Notes under the pieces: generated by a model
The model's input: the letters and a program-made list of their open reading frames with translations, nothing else
Told to the model about the DNA's origin: nothing
The model's database searches: none
Shown: positions 21,540-33,250 of the stretch, piece after piece
How positions within the stretch are numbered: the stretch's first letter is position 1
Layout of the letters: each line of letters begins with the position of its first letter
NCBI GenBank assembly: GCA_037127315.1
Contig: JBBBDQ010001944.1
Location: 1,145,001-1,209,000 of the forward strand
Direction: 5' to 3'
DNA: 64,000 bases
Source of the DNA: Ascarosepion bandense
Lineage: Eukaryota; Mollusca; Cephalopoda; Sepiida; Sepiidae
Program-made: the position numbers and the translations under genes

Positions 21540-22900
21540 ATTACGAATTATCTTTCACATCTTGATTGTTATTAAAGTTACAATGCTTCTGGGCATTATC
21601 AGGCATTCATTAAGTTGGTTAATATGGGATATATATTGATTACTGTGTTACTTTGACATTGTGATATAAGTTATTATTTGTTTTTTTTTTTTATTTGCTA
21701 CCTGATCAGTAGTGTACTTTTAAAGCCTTTCATATGGTTCTAACATACTTGGACTGCTGTTCAGATTGTTTTTAATTTTGCAATGATTAACTGTCAACAT
21801 GCAATTATCTCATATTGTTATTCATGTTATTATCGGTACGACATTTCGACGAAGTAACTAGTGGCTATCATCAGGTTTCCATTGTTTTTCCTATACCATA
21901 TATAACAATCAAGATGAGAATGTGTGTGCGTGTGTATGTATTTGAGGATGACATCGATTTAAAATTAAATAAAGATTGATAAAATGGAAACCAATAATAT
22001 TCTACTTTACTTCCATAGGTCAAAGGGAAGAAGAAACACTTTTCATATTGATATCATTTTTTTTCTTGTGCATAAAGCATTAGACGTTTACGTATTTGTT
22101 TTATTATTTCTATACTTTTTTCTCTGCGAATTCTACATGAAATATGCTTTCAAGAAAAATGCCTTCTAGTCTTTATACGACATGGTATATCCTCAACCGA
22201 AAGGCAATCCTACAGATTGATAGAAACTTAAAGCAAGCTATACGCGTTCAATAGCAAAGGAAAATGGATTTTTCTCTTTTATTAAAGAATGGCATGTACT
22301 ATTCGAAAGCAGACATGTTCGCTAAAGGACAAAAGGGAACGGAGATTAGCTTTGTTTGGCATCAGTCAAAAATGGTGGGGTAGAAATATTGCGGTGTGTT
22401 AAAAGGAGAAAATAAGTTAAAATCGGCTGTTAACAGTTGGAGTAGATATGAGCTCGTCAACTGATTTCTTACGCTGTTGAGAAAATCTATCCCATCCAGC
22501 GATTTGATTTCAAAAAGTTTTATGAATTCACATGTAATTGTTTTTATATTTAAATATATTAGAAAAAACGATCTGAATGCTTTTGAGTGGTTGAAACATT
22601 ATCTGACCATAAAAACTAGATTTTTTGCTGACTTATCAATAATATCAGTCTGCAAGGAAGAGACGATCAAAGCATGCGGTATCGCTAGAAAGGGCGTAAA
22701 ACTATACTTCACATGGTACCCGAAAGTTTTTTAATAAAACTGAATAAAAATATCGGTTTGACTCACACAGAATCGCAAGTCACCTTGACTGAGAGTATGA
22801 GCGTCTTTATTTAAATACTGATCACATTATATTGTCCGGTTTCTTCAAGAATCTGTGAGTAAGTTTGCCTTAACATAGCTGCAGTATAATGTACAGGTTT
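21540..22900. other. Unassigned AT-rich sequence with one hammerhead-like remnant
   Basis: No gene or repeat family recognised over most of it. At 21835-21876 (minus strand) CTGATGA and CGAAATGTCGTACC occur in the order and approximate spacing of a hammerhead core, but stem II does not pair well. Confidence 0.4.
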
Positions 22901-22903
22901 TGC

Positions 22904-23058
22904 TCAGTCAGTTAAGTGCCATACGTGATACACGCTTTAGGCAATCATGTCTCTTTCGAGACATGACTAACTGGGCAGAAAATTTTCCCGCAGTAGGTTG
23001 CCATTGCTTTCTGCGGTAGACTGGTTGCCAGACAAAGGCATAGAACCCAATCAGTCAT
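22904..23058 (-). mobile_element. tRNA-derived SINE, copy D, minus strand, half copy
   Basis: Begins CAGTCAGTTAAGTGCCATAC, contains TGGGCAGAAAATTTTCCCGC and CTTTCTGCGGTAGACTGG, then breaks off after AGAACCCAATCAGTC. The tRNA-related half is missing. Confidence 0.85.
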
Positions 23059-23139
23059 CCATTTCGCTCAGTAGGTTTCGAAAAAGCAGAAATGTGCGAG
23101 AACTGGCCCCTACAACACGATTAACCAGCCCCTCTAGTG

Positions 23140-23200
23140 CAGTGGTTCCTAACCGATGGTTTTAGATCACCTTTTAGGGAGTGCAATCCTTGGATTTGAC
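23140..23200. mobile_element. hAT-like terminal inverted repeat, single end
   Basis: CAGTGGTTCCTAACCGATGG is a typical hAT end. I could not find the inverted partner downstream, so this is an orphan end or a diverged element extending through the AT-rich sequence to about 23.5 kb. Confidence 0.4.
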
Positions 23201-24049
23201 AATTTAGCAATAATAATAAATAAATTTATTAAAATATTTAAACTTTAACCGTTAAAAATTTCAAATTTATTTTTATGATAGTTTTAACGATTTTAAAAGT
23301 AGCAGAAGAGAAAACTTTTATTTTGTTTATGTACCTCCATTTTGGCGCGTAAAAAATAGCATAGCATGATGAAAAAAGGCCCTAAACTCAATAAAAACAA
23401 AGTTTTGTCATTAAAATGAATATTTGCCAAGACTTTGCTGTGAAAAAGCACTTGATGTTCTTATCCCATTTGCGACCACATAATTACGTTAGTCTGGATT
23501 TAGATCTCTTTTTTTCAATGAAAACAAAATCACGGAATCCAAAGGCAGAACGCCATCAGCAACAAAGTATCTCGTTTTGACAAATGTCGTGGACCCGGTT
23601 AAGAAGTCCAGCAAGAAAATAATACAACAACCAAAATAGGAAATAACGAATACATATTAACACAGAAAAATACAATATGTGGAATCTGTTAGTAGAACTA
23701 ATAAATACTGGTTAGAAATTAATACTATAACTGGGACTCACAATAGTCTTACGGTAGCAGTTTTGGCTGTCTCTGCCTATCGCTCTCCGCTGATCTGCTT
23801 ATGTTGATCTCCTGCGGATCTCTCACACTGATCTCTACTTCCACCTCTTGTGAGGGGAAGTATATGTAGTTGTGGGAAGAGTTCAACAAAATCATATCCA
23901 AGAAACAGGAACAAAAAGTCATTAGATTTAAATTTTACATTTTTATTTGAATTTTTAATGTTAGATTTTATTTTTTAGAAATTGTTTAATTTACAGTTAC
24001 ATAAAATCAAAGGCTTAATTTTTTTGTTATGTTTGTTATAACGATTTTT

Positions 24050-24300
24050 TCATTTTTTTTCTTCTTTTTTTTATTCGTATCACCCCGAGCAAGGCGGTAA
24101 TGCCACTGATGTGTAGGGAGCTACATAAGAGTAAAAATATTAAGTAGAAGAGAGGGAAGAGGAAGACGAACTAGTTGGAAAGGAACAAGAGAAGGATTGG
24201 AATACAAGTATGATGACAGTTGCAAAGGTGGAGAGAACTAGAGTCAAGTGGTTAAGAGATGAGTATTTAAATTCCTGGAGGTTGTATTCTTTTAGCAATT
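24050..24300 (-). mobile_element. LINE-A 3' tail, minus strand
   Basis: A T-run, then CGTATCACCCCGAGCAAGGC, then the reversed 3' UTR up to AATTCCTGGAGGTTGTA (the codons for YNLQEF on the other strand). Confidence 0.85.
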
Positions 24301-24447
24301 CGTGACCATTGAAAAATCTTTCTTTCTTTTCAATAAATTTCTATACGCACACATTCATACATATATACATTCTATCACGTTATTAAGAATAGAAAATCAT
24401 ACCATCACTTGACACGCGTATAACTTCTTTCACATATAAACAGTACT

Positions 24448-24810
24448 TTTTTTTAATCGTATCACCTCGAGCAAGGCGGTAATACCACTGATGTGCAGGG
24501 GGCTACATAAGTGCAAAAAGATTAAGTAGTAGAGAGTGACGAGGAAGACGAACCAGTTGGAAAGGAGCAAGAGAAGGATAGGAATACAGGTGTGATGACA
24601 GTTGCAAAGGTGGAGAGAAAGGAAAGGATATACGGGGTGGTGAGAGAACTAGAGTCAAGTGGTTCGGTTTCACTGTAAAAGGGTGGGTGCTAGTCACTAG
24701 TCTATTAGCTCAAGTAAAGTCATGCAGAGGGGGCACCAGGGAACTGAGCTCGTCGGAGCAGAAGCCGTGAAAGTATTTGTAGAAGAGACTAAGAGAAACC
24801 ACATTACAAC
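24448..24810 (-). mobile_element. LINE-A 3' end, minus strand, second copy
   Basis: Starts with a T-run and CGTATCACCTCGAGCAAGGC, shares the 3' UTR of the copy ending 150 bp earlier, then skips directly to the codons for the segment from FYKYFHGFCSDEL to the Val-Pro-Pro stretch, indicating an internal deletion. It ends near 24810. Confidence 0.85.
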
Positions 24811-25196
24811 TTTTTTTAATGCGAGATCATATTTTCTAGGGATGTGAGGTGTAGGAAAGTTTGGGAACATGTTCTAGTGAATTCCATAGACTGCTGAGAA
24901 TAATAGAAAAAGAAAGAAACTCTACAAAGTTCGAATATGTTAAAATAAATATAATTCGAGTTCTTTGAGCAGCATGATTCCCTTATGGGTGACTGACAAA
25001 ACAATAACCGATATATTTTTTCGAATGTAGTAGACGACATATTGCCTGATAAAATTCTTAACTATGGATTTTCTTTCTCTGGCATAGAATTGGGCTGTAA
25101 ATAAAGATATTTCATACATATTGATAAATGCAATAAAAGTAATAACTGTACTAGATTTGCTGTTACGAAAAACCCGTAGAAATGAGAATAAAGAGC

Positions 25197-25855
25197 CACT
25201 AAGTCAAAGAAGAGATCAGTTGTTAGATCCGAGAAGAGATCAACAGCTAGGTCAGATAAGAAGTCAGATGCTAGATCAAGAGAACATCTGTTAGGCCAGA
25301 AAAGTAACCACCTACTAAGTTAGAGAGGATTTCAATTACTAAGACAGAAAAGAGATCAACTGCTATGTCAAAGAGATCAACTGCTAGGTCAGAAAAGAGA
25401 TGAACTGATGGCTTAAAAATCAGATCTGCTAATAAGTCAGAGGATGTGCTTTGTGGTGCAGTGGATATTGTCTCGGAACGACAAGTCGGAGGGCTGAGTT
25501 CGAATTCTAGTTGAATTCATGGCATTCACTTATGCGCAAATACCATTGGGAAAGGAATTAATCAATCTCTCCCCTCCAGTTATGGGTTATGGGTTAAATA
25601 ATGGGACATATTGGATTCTGTAGCTTTGGCTGGCAACCAGTCTACCGCAGAAAGCAATGACAACATACTGCAGGATAATCTTCTGCCCAGTCAGTCATGT
25701 CTCATTCGAGACATGATCGCCCAAAGCGTGTATCACATATGACACTTAACTGACTAAATAAGTCAGAGAAGATATCAGCAACTAAGTCAGAAGAGATCAG
25801 CTCCTAGATCAAAGAGATCAGCTTCTAAGTTAGAGAAAAGATGAAATGCTAGGCT
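25197..25855. repeat. Minisatellite, ~25-29-bp unit, interrupted by a SINE
   Basis: Repeats of AAGTCAGAGAAGAGATCAGC + TGCTAGG with many variants, roughly 17 copies in total on the two sides of SINE copy E. Confidence 0.9.
25443..25756 (+). mobile_element. tRNA-derived SINE, copy E, full length, in minisatellite
   Basis: Head GTGGTGCAGTGGATATTGTC (A box) and GAGTTCGAATTCTAG (B box), the conserved centre, and the end TTAACTGACTA. It is flanked by AATAAGTCAGAG (25431-25442 and 25757-25768), a 12-bp duplication. Because the surroundings are themselves repetitive, the duplication alone would be weaker evidence, but the element ends agree with copies A and C. Confidence 0.9.
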
Positions 25856-26069
25856 AACATCATTTTAATCTTTTGAACTGTGTCAATAAAGATATCATTT
25901 GCGTACATGCTTGCCAGTATTTGGGAGATTGTCCATCGGTAGATCGTCTATAAAAAGTAGAAAGAGGAACGACAAAGAAGCGAGTGATTTAGTCGCACCT
26001 AGGAAAAAATATCCTGTTTTTTTTTCAACATAGTGCTCTTTAATCAATCTATATAAAAGTATAAAATTC

Positions 26070-26420
26070 AATAAATGTTTACCTATAAATCCACATATAA
26101 TTAAACCAAAGTTTATATATTGTTTCAAGTATTAACACTTCTAAACTTTACACACAGAATCAAGTATAAATATGACCAATATTACTTATTGGTTCAAGTA
26201 TGAACTCAAACAATTTTACCTATAGTATCAAAAAAAAGCAAGACCAATGTTTACCTATAGATACAACCTATATTTTCTTACAGGCTCAAGTAAAAAAAAC
26301 AAGATAATTGACATCTATGGTCTTAAGTATATGACAGATTTGTTTTGACATAAAATTCAACTATAATCCCAGACATTTTTACCAGTAGACTATGAAGTAT
26401 AATGACTGACAATGTTTACT
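26070..26420. repeat. Very degenerate tandem repeat
   Basis: The phrases AATGTTTACCTATAG and TCAAGTATRAA recur about every 40-60 bp (near 26075, 26130, 26160, 26200, 26245, 26285, 26330 and 26380). Unit boundaries cannot be fixed by eye. Confidence 0.5.
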
Positions 26421-26919
26421 AATTTACCCCTATGCGGATTTAAAAAACAATATATCGACATTAAATAAAACCGCAGGGTTTCATATGACCTAAAATTATC
26501 CAACCCGACCCAACTCAAAAAGTACTTACAAACCATCACAAGCAAAATGGTCCTGGGCCTGACAGTAAACTGATTGCGGCAGCAAGAAATCTGGTTGGGA
26601 GGTTGGGAGGTTGTGAGGAGCATGGAACCACCTCTTAATTCCTGTTAGGGTCCCCGCTATGGGCAAATAGTTAACCCACAAATTGGGGTCAAAACACCAG
26701 GAAAGTATAAAAATACACATTTATAGAGCTATATACATAAAAATAAACTTTTCTCAAAAATATACATTTTTCAAGGAAAAATTTTACTAACAGTGCATTT
26801 TTAAGAAAGAATTTCACGCATTTTTGAAGGAAGAAAAAATTATTCTTAGCAAAACATTTAAAATACAAAACTAGGAGACATTTTCAGTTTTCTAAAATAA
26901 AACTGATTAAAAACAAAAA

Positions 26920-27960
26920 AAAAATTCATTAAAATTTGAATAAATCATACCTTCTCACTATAACCGAACATTAAAAAGAAAAATACCTTAAGACCCCACC
27001 TTTTTGGCATTAAATAACCCACAGAGGTGTTGATATGCCGTTAAACAAAACACAAACTCAAAATCTGACTAAATCAACCTTCTCACTATAACCGAACATT
27101 AAAAAGAAAAATACCTTAAGACCCCACCTTTTTGGCATTAAATAACCCACAGAGGTGTTGATATGCCGTTAAACAAAACACAAACTCAAAATCTGACTAA
27201 ATCAACCTTCTCACTATAACCGAACATTAAAAAGAAAAATACCTTAAGACCCCACCTTTTTGGCATTAAATAACCCACAGAGGTGTTGATATGCCGTTAA
27301 ACAAAACACAATCTCAAAATCTGACTAAATCAACCTTCTCACTATAACCGAACATTAAAAAGAAAAATACCTTAAGACCCCACCTTTTTGGCATTAAATA
27401 ACCCACAGAGGTGTTGATATGCCGTTAAACAAAACACAAACTCAAAATCTGACTAAATCAACCTTCTCACTATAACCGAACATTAAAAAGAAAAATACCT
27501 TAAGACCCCACCTTTTTGGCATTAAATAACCCACAGAGGTGTTGATATGCCGTTAAACAATACACAAACTCAAAATCTGACTAAATCAACCTTCTCACTA
27601 TAACCGAACATTAAAAAGAAAAATACCTTAAGACCCCACCTTTTTGGCATTAAATAACCCACAGAGGTGTTGATATGCCGTTAAACAAAACACAAACTCA
27701 AAATCTGACTAAATCAACCTTCTCACTATAACCGAACATTAAAAAGAAAAATACCTTAAGACCCCACCTTTTTGGCATTAAATAACCCACAGAGGTGTTG
27801 ATATGCCGTTAAACAAAACACAAACTCAAAATCTGACTAAATCAACCTTCTCACTATAACTGAACATTAAAAAACAAATACCTTAAGACCCCACCTTTTT
27901 GGCATTAAATAACCCACAGAGGTGTTGATATGCCGTTAAATAAAATTCAAACTCAAACTC
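26920..27960. repeat. 128-bp satellite, eight near-identical copies
   Basis: The phrase CTTCTCACTATAAC starts at 26951, 27079, 27207, 27335, 27463, 27591, 27719 and 27847, an exact 128-bp period. Units differ by only one or two bases except the last, which carries CTGAAC and AAAAAACAAAT. Each unit contains GGCATTAAATAACCCACAG then AGGTGTTGATATGCCGTTAA, resembling the 3' tail of the I-type LINE at 56.88 kb. No frame is open across units. Confidence 0.98.
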
Positions 27961-28697
27961 AATCACCAGCAAAAAATCAACTTCATACAAATTTATTTCC
28001 GATCAATGAAAACATTTAGCTCTTCGAGATATATTATTTTGTTAAAACAAATGACGACGTTATATTTCTTCTAAAAGAACACTCACTAGGGCAATCAGCA
28101 CAGAACCTGGAACATAAATCTAAACCTCTAAAACATTAGATCTTCATAAACCTGAGTGTTGGATACGTATAACTGCAGCACCTAGTCACACCCATGGACC
28201 CCACAACAAAATAACGTCCTCTTAAAATCAAGATGATTTATTAACCTACCTCTTTATAGAAGACACTCTTTGAGTTTCTTCCCTATCTGCAGTAGCATAA
28301 GTTTTTGTTATGTACAAACATTTTTCATTCAGTCCGCAATTCGTAAAGAGAACCCTATGACCGTGATTCCCTTTTCAACACAAAATGTCTGACGGAAGTG
28401 TTTGTCCTATCACTGACAGAAAAAAAAACTAATCAGTTTAATTCTAGTACACCAGAAGTGGCTAAGAAACTGGCGGAAAGATGCAAAGATTAAAGAATTC
28501 TTACAGCGCTTAAGACGCAAGCAAGAGAGAAAAGCAAAAAAAGGTACAGGCAATCTGACTTAGGTTCAACGGTAAACATTTATACAAACGATAACCCCAA
28601 TCTGAAGAAATTCTCCTCTCTACATTTTTTTATTTTTGAAACCCGCCGATGCGTATAGGCGTTAAATACCGTAACAGGTTTTGCAGAAGCTGATTAA

Positions 28698-29000
28698 AGT
28701 CAGTTAAGTGCCATACGTGATACACGCTTGGGCAATCATGTCTCGAAAGAGACATGACTGACTGAGCAGAAGATTATCCTGCGGTAGGTTGCCATTGCTT
28801 TCTGCGGTAGACTGATTGCCGACCAAGGCTATAGAACCCAATCTGTCCTGCTATTTAACCCATAACTGGAAGGAAGAGACGGATTAATACTTTCTCAAGG
28901 GTATTTGCGCGTAAGTGAATACAATGGATGCAACTGGAATTCGAACTCGGCTCCCCGGTTTCTCGTTCCGAGCCGATATCCACTGTACCACAACGCACAT
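28698..29000 (-). mobile_element. tRNA-derived SINE, copy F, minus strand, full length
   Basis: From GTCAGTTAAGTGCCATACG to CACTGTACCACAACGCACAT. It closely matches copies C and H, with GAGCAGAAGATTATCCTGCG in the centre. Confidence 0.9.
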
Positions 29001-29261
29001 AAAGTACGAACACAGATTTAATCAGCTTAAATTATTAAATAATTAATCTAAGAAGGATAACGATTCTGAATAAGTAATCGGAAAGAGAGGTTCGAATTCT
29101 AATCGAGTTCATTACATTTTGTTCCGTACAAATGCTCTTGGAGAAAGGTAAGAATTTATCTCTTTCTCCTATCTATGAAGACCATACGGATACGTGTATA
29201 GATTTATATTCGTGTTTATTGTCAGGGGTATATTAAATATTGATTTAAAATTTACTTTATA

Positions 29262-29973
29262 TTAGCAGTATAGCCCGGCGTTGCTCAGGTGTAATGAAAG
29301 CTTTAAGACTAATCCATGGTCCTGGAGCTCAGACTCTTTGGACGTTGGCACGAAAGACTAAAAAGCAATAGTTGTTTCCAGTTAAAGCGAAACCGTAGAC
29401 TGAAAGAAAAATGAATGGATGTAAGTCAAAGTTTGATTTCCTGTTATCGATATCAAATAGGTTTTTTCGTCGTAAACTGAATTTTGAAGGCTAAATCTAT
29501 CCTCTGAGTAAATGGTAACATGACTGAGACTAAGAACTACAATTATACCAACTTTAGGCCAAACCCGAAGCAAAAACTAAAATAAAAAGGCTGAAAAATA
29601 CAGATATACAGGCAAATAAACAGACACACACACAAACATCTTGCCTTTTATATATATATATATTATCGATTTTCTGTACTATTGTAAGAACTGCAATCCT
29701 GTAACTTCTGAATATCTTTTCTTATGTCTTTGTCTATGAGTGTATCAAATTTGATTAAAATCGGACCACTCCTCCTATTTTCGATTTTCGATATCTATCG
29801 GGAGTACATCGACACAAAACCTAGTTAAGAACACTCGCAGACGCTTATAGCACAACTGTGTAAATTTTCAAGAAAATCGGTTCAGCCATTTCGGAGTCTA
29901 TAGGCAACGGACACACACAGACACACACACACAGACACACACACACAAAGTTCCATTTATAAATAAGTTTAGA
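29262..29973 (-). mobile_element. Non-autonomous Helitron, complete, minus strand
   Basis: On the minus strand it starts A|TCTAAACTTATTTATAAATGG and ends with the hairpin CCTGAGCAACGCCGGG, TATACTG and CTAA|T. Length is 712 bp. The ends fit Helitron rules (5' TC, 3' hairpin then CTRR, insertion between A and T, no target-site duplication). The first 300 bp carry CCGAAATGGCTGAACCGATT, GATAGATATCGAAAATCGAA and TTTGATACACTCATAG. No RepHel coding sequence, so it depends on another element. Confidence 0.85.
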
Positions 29974-30014
29974 TAATGAGTAGAGTTTCTTCTGAACAAG
30001 CCAGATTAGACCGA

Positions 30015-30480
30015 AAATGAGGTATTGTTGCCATATTCGGGCTGTAGCCGCCAGTCCTCATATTCCAGTCAATTTTAAAATTCTCTACAAGTCTTTGTTG
30101 GAACTAAATGTTTTTCACTTTCCAACATCTCTTTCACGAGCGGGATGTGGCGAGTCTCTCACTGCTCTATCATTACTTGCATGGAGAGGGCTCGGACGAA
30201 CCACATTGCTTGTTTCCGCCACATCTAACCTTCATGGCCAGGCTACTTATTCTTATAGAGGAACAAACCACTCACACTTCTTCCGTATTCCATCAGCGAG
30301 AAGTAAGTTCCACTGAAACAGCTTCTTCTCTCCAACCACTTCTCTCTGGAGCAAACTCTCAAGAAAATATTTTCCAAGTTACTACAATCTGAAAGTCTAG
30401 AGTTCACCGTTAAAATCTAAATTAAACGTTATCTTCCTATCCCATCCATATAAATTGCCCATTAACGTAGCCTTCTAAAG
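30015..30480 (+). pseudogene. LINE C-terminal fragment, related second family ('LINE-B')
   Basis: Fragments MRYCCHIRAVA, FPTSLSRAGCGESLTAL, the shifted frame RDVASLSLLYHYLHGEGSDE, PPHLTFMARLL, and NSFF...SLWSKL line up with the YCCHIW...RRDVASL...LWNSLP layout of LINE-A but differ in sequence. A second member lies inverted at 50.96-51.2 kb (HGKCSEDLYPLVPPDLTFMA). Frameshifted, no 5' half. Confidence 0.65.
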
Positions 30481-30869
30481 TGAGTAGCTACTGGTTCTTT
30501 TACAGAGTGAATTTTACTATAAAAAAAGAAACCTTTCACCACTATAACCAAAATCCTATATCCTAATATTTTTCAGTTCTAGGAGATGAATCGTTAGATG
30601 CACATGCGGAGTCTATCATTTTTAGTTTCAGAAAGAAATTATAAAGGTAATGATACTTGTCAAATTTCAGAATAAATCGACCAAATATTATCATTGTTGG
30701 TTCAAATTCTTAAGACATCTTTCTTACAACAAATGTAAAGTAGCACTAATTAGATCGCAATTTGTAATAGAAAATAAGGATAAAAACACATATAAAATAA
30801 CATAAGAAGGAGGATCATATAGTTAAAAAAATATCAGGACGCTATGATTAATACTATAAAAAGCATTTA

Positions 30870-31400
30870 GATTTTATAATTTTAGCAGGATTGCAAGGTT
30901 AATTCTTTAATAAGTTTAGAATTGAATGTAGTTTCATGCCTCTGGTTCAGTAATATGTCACTCTTCATGTATTTAATAATTTCCATTTTTTCTTGGCGAC
31001 AAAAGAAACATGGTTCATTTACCGATCTAGATGTTCTAGCCTGTTTGAGAATTTTCCATTTAACACTAGGTATTTTATTTTATTTTGTTAACTCCCAAAA
31101 CTATTTAGAAAGGGGTGGCATATTTTGTTTGTCCTTATTGGTAAAAGATGAGAGATGATTGTAGAAACGCTTTTTAAAAACGTTCATTGTATTTCCAATA
31201 TAAACTTTAGTAACCTTACGATTCTCTACAAATGAATTTGAACGCAAAGAGACCAGGGATTTACTTAAACACTTATTAGAATGAGGGCGTTGATTGGGGT
31301 TTCTAAAATTACAAAAGGTATTATTATGGGGCAAATCAAAATGAGTAATAAAATTGTTTTTGTTGCATAATTTAAATATTTTATTGTTATGTTATTTAAT
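30870..31400 (-). pseudogene. Penelope-like element, GIY-YIG endonuclease region
   Basis: The minus-strand frame 31101-31334 reads FCNFRNPNQRPHSNKCLSKS, then VYIGNTMNVFKKRFYNHLSS and FTNKDKQNMPPLSK. The last part is the GIY-YIG core (YIG, then Arg/Asn-His-hydrophobic-Ser-Ser-Phe). It continues in frame after a stop with FWELTK, PSVKWKILKQ and CFFC. In Penelope-like elements this domain follows the reverse transcriptase and nicks the target. The RT part is absent here. Confidence 0.7.
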
Positions 31401-31558
31401 TGTTTTTTTCTAAATTGTTAGAGCAACTATAAATGAGTTTAGTGTATTAATATTACAAATTTTGCTTCAAGTGTTATATTTGGGAAAATGTTCATCAATT
31501 AACTTAAGGAATTTATGTAACAGTTTAAAATCATCTAATTGATTAAATGGATATTAAG

Positions 31559-31559
<1 letters not shown>

Positions 31560-31598
<39 letters not shown>
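31560..31598. repeat. (AT)n microsatellite
   Basis: About 38 bp of AT dinucleotides. Confidence 0.95.
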
Positions 31599-31786
31599 CC
31601 GAAATTACGAAAAATAGCAGAATATACGCAGAAAGTCAAAAATCATCAAAATGTTTATTTTAATCTAGTTAATAGTAAAACAGGTATTTTTTCGTCAGAA
31701 AAATAAAACCAGTTAAAAACAGCAAAAAAGCATAATATACATAAAATTATAAAGCATATTGCAACATTTTTGTTGTTGATTTCGGA

Positions 31787-32161
31787 TGAGGAACTGCACA
31801 AAATAATTAACAACAAAACAGATATTTGAGATAGAAAAATAAGTTATATTAAACGTAAAGATACAAACATGACTCAGGTTAGTAATCTAGGAATACGATT
31901 ACTTAGGAATATATAATATACAAGTCTTTGTAGTGAAACCGTGCTAGAATTAGTATGCCCACGTCGGAACTGACGGGTGCTGTGTAATACTATGCTGACT
32001 GAGTGGAGCTACTATGACTACTGACGCGGTATTCTCTGTTAAACTTCGGTATCGTTCGGTATCTTACGGATCTCTTACGATCTCTGACGTATCTCACTAT
32101 GGCAGAAGTATATGTATACTCAAGTCGAGTCCATTATCATAGAAGAAAGAGAGATCCCACA
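31787..32161 (-). repeat. 3' LTR of the Ty3/Gypsy element
   Basis: About 375 bp, reading TGTGGGATC...CAGTTCCTCA on the minus strand, so TG...CA ended. It shares long blocks with the other LTR, for example CCACGTCGGAACTGACGGGT and GGCAGAAGTATATGTATACT. It has a partial internal duplication (TCGGTATCGTTCGGTATC) not present in the partner. Confidence 0.9.
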
Positions 32162-32227
32162 ATACCCCCTCCCTAGCTTCTTTTTTGGAGGGAGTTAATT
32201 TTTTTTTTTTTCGTTTGTAGTCTATGA

Positions 32228-32537
32228 TTAAATGTTCCGTAAATTTTCGTTTCCTGCTTGTTCTTCTAATTTCTGTCTCTGTGATCTTTGAATCTCAAAA
32301 GCTTCAAGCATTTCTTCCATCGCCTCATCGTTTTCTGAAGGTGACGAGCTTGGCTCCTCTATCTTTCTTTTCTGCATTTCGTTTATGTTTTCTACGGTGG
32401 GTAAATTTTTTTCCTTGTATTGTGTACATAACATTTCCTAATCTGGCTATTATTGTTCCTGGTTCCCAATATGCTATATTATTTTTTAACATTCTGACAT
32501 CAACTCGTTCACCTGGTTTGAATGATCTTTTCGACAC
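32228..32537 (-). pseudogene. Integrase C-terminal (SH3-like) region of the Gypsy element
   Basis: FKPGERVDVRMLKNN, then YWEPGTIIARLG, then VMYTIQG and RRKHK match the 'FxxGDxVxVR...WxPGxI...Y.V...RH' layout of the retroviral-type integrase C-terminal domain. A frameshift near 32400 leads to a Glu/Ser-rich C-terminus (KRKIEEPSSSPSENDEAMEE) read in another frame. Confidence 0.75.
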
Positions 32538-32612
32538 TATGGGTGTATGCCAATTTTTTATTTTTGCTGGATAACAATCTATCGAAAACAGACCTTATTT
32601 TGCAGGCAAACA

Positions 32613-33250
32613 TCACTTCAGCTGGTGAAAGACCAGATGGTTTATTTCTGTTCGGGGTAATTCTGTATACTTTTTATACTGATGTATAGCCCTTTCCGTT
32701 AGTACCTCCCCTGCTTTTTTCAATGCTCTCTTTAGAGTGTCCACGAAACTTTCGGCTTGACCGTTAGACGGTGGATGATAAGGTGCTATTTTTATGTGTC
32801 TTACTTGGGAAGTTTCACAGAATTCTTGGAAGTTGCTCGAGGTAAATTGAGTACCATTGTCCGTTACAAGGCAATCTACTACGCCAAATCTTGCGAATAA
32901 TTCATGTAAACAGTTTATAGTATTTTCCGTCGTAGGGTTTTTATATCTGAAGACTTCTGGCCACTTGCTAAAACTATCTAACGTTATGAAACAGTAGTAT
33001 CCATCAATCGATCCTGCATAGTTCACATGGACTCTCAACCAAGGTTTTTCCACCTTAGGCCAAGATTTCTGTATAATTGGTGGTGCCTTTGTTGCCGCCG
33101 TGCAGCCTTTACATTTTTCCGCCATCTGCGTAATATTTTCATCCATGTTAGTTCAGTACACGAAACTTCTCATTAGCGTTTCTATGCGGGTTTTTTTTCC
33201 TGGGTGTCCTAGATGAAAGTTTTTCAAAATTCTTCTTTGTAACGATTTTG
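32613..33250 (-). pseudogene. Integrase zinc finger and catalytic core of the Gypsy element
   Basis: Upstream in a broken frame, HLGHPGKKTR and then KCKGC form the HHCC zinc-binding part. The open frame 32613-33146 has the core: VHVNYAGS, where Asn occupies the first catalytic Asp position; VTDNGTQFTS with the second Asp; and APYHPPSNGQAE with the catalytic Glu. The N-for-D change suggests loss of activity. The core is followed directly by the C-terminal domain. Confidence 0.9.

Noticed and set aside
20444..21540. Open frames of 240-330 codons on both strands ([12 protein letters not shown] and [12 protein letters not shown])
   Set aside because: They are the in-frame readings of the TTTC/GTTC tetranucleotide array; composition is uniform and the frames exist on both strands at once.
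22477..22734. 85-codon frame as a small gene
   Set aside because: No recognisable domain, AT-rich neighbourhood, no splice or promoter context; length is within chance.
23755..23885. GATCTC-rich block as a regulatory array or solo LTR
   Set aside because: The CTGATCTC phrases are irregular and no matching ends or second copy were found, so it was not listed as a feature.
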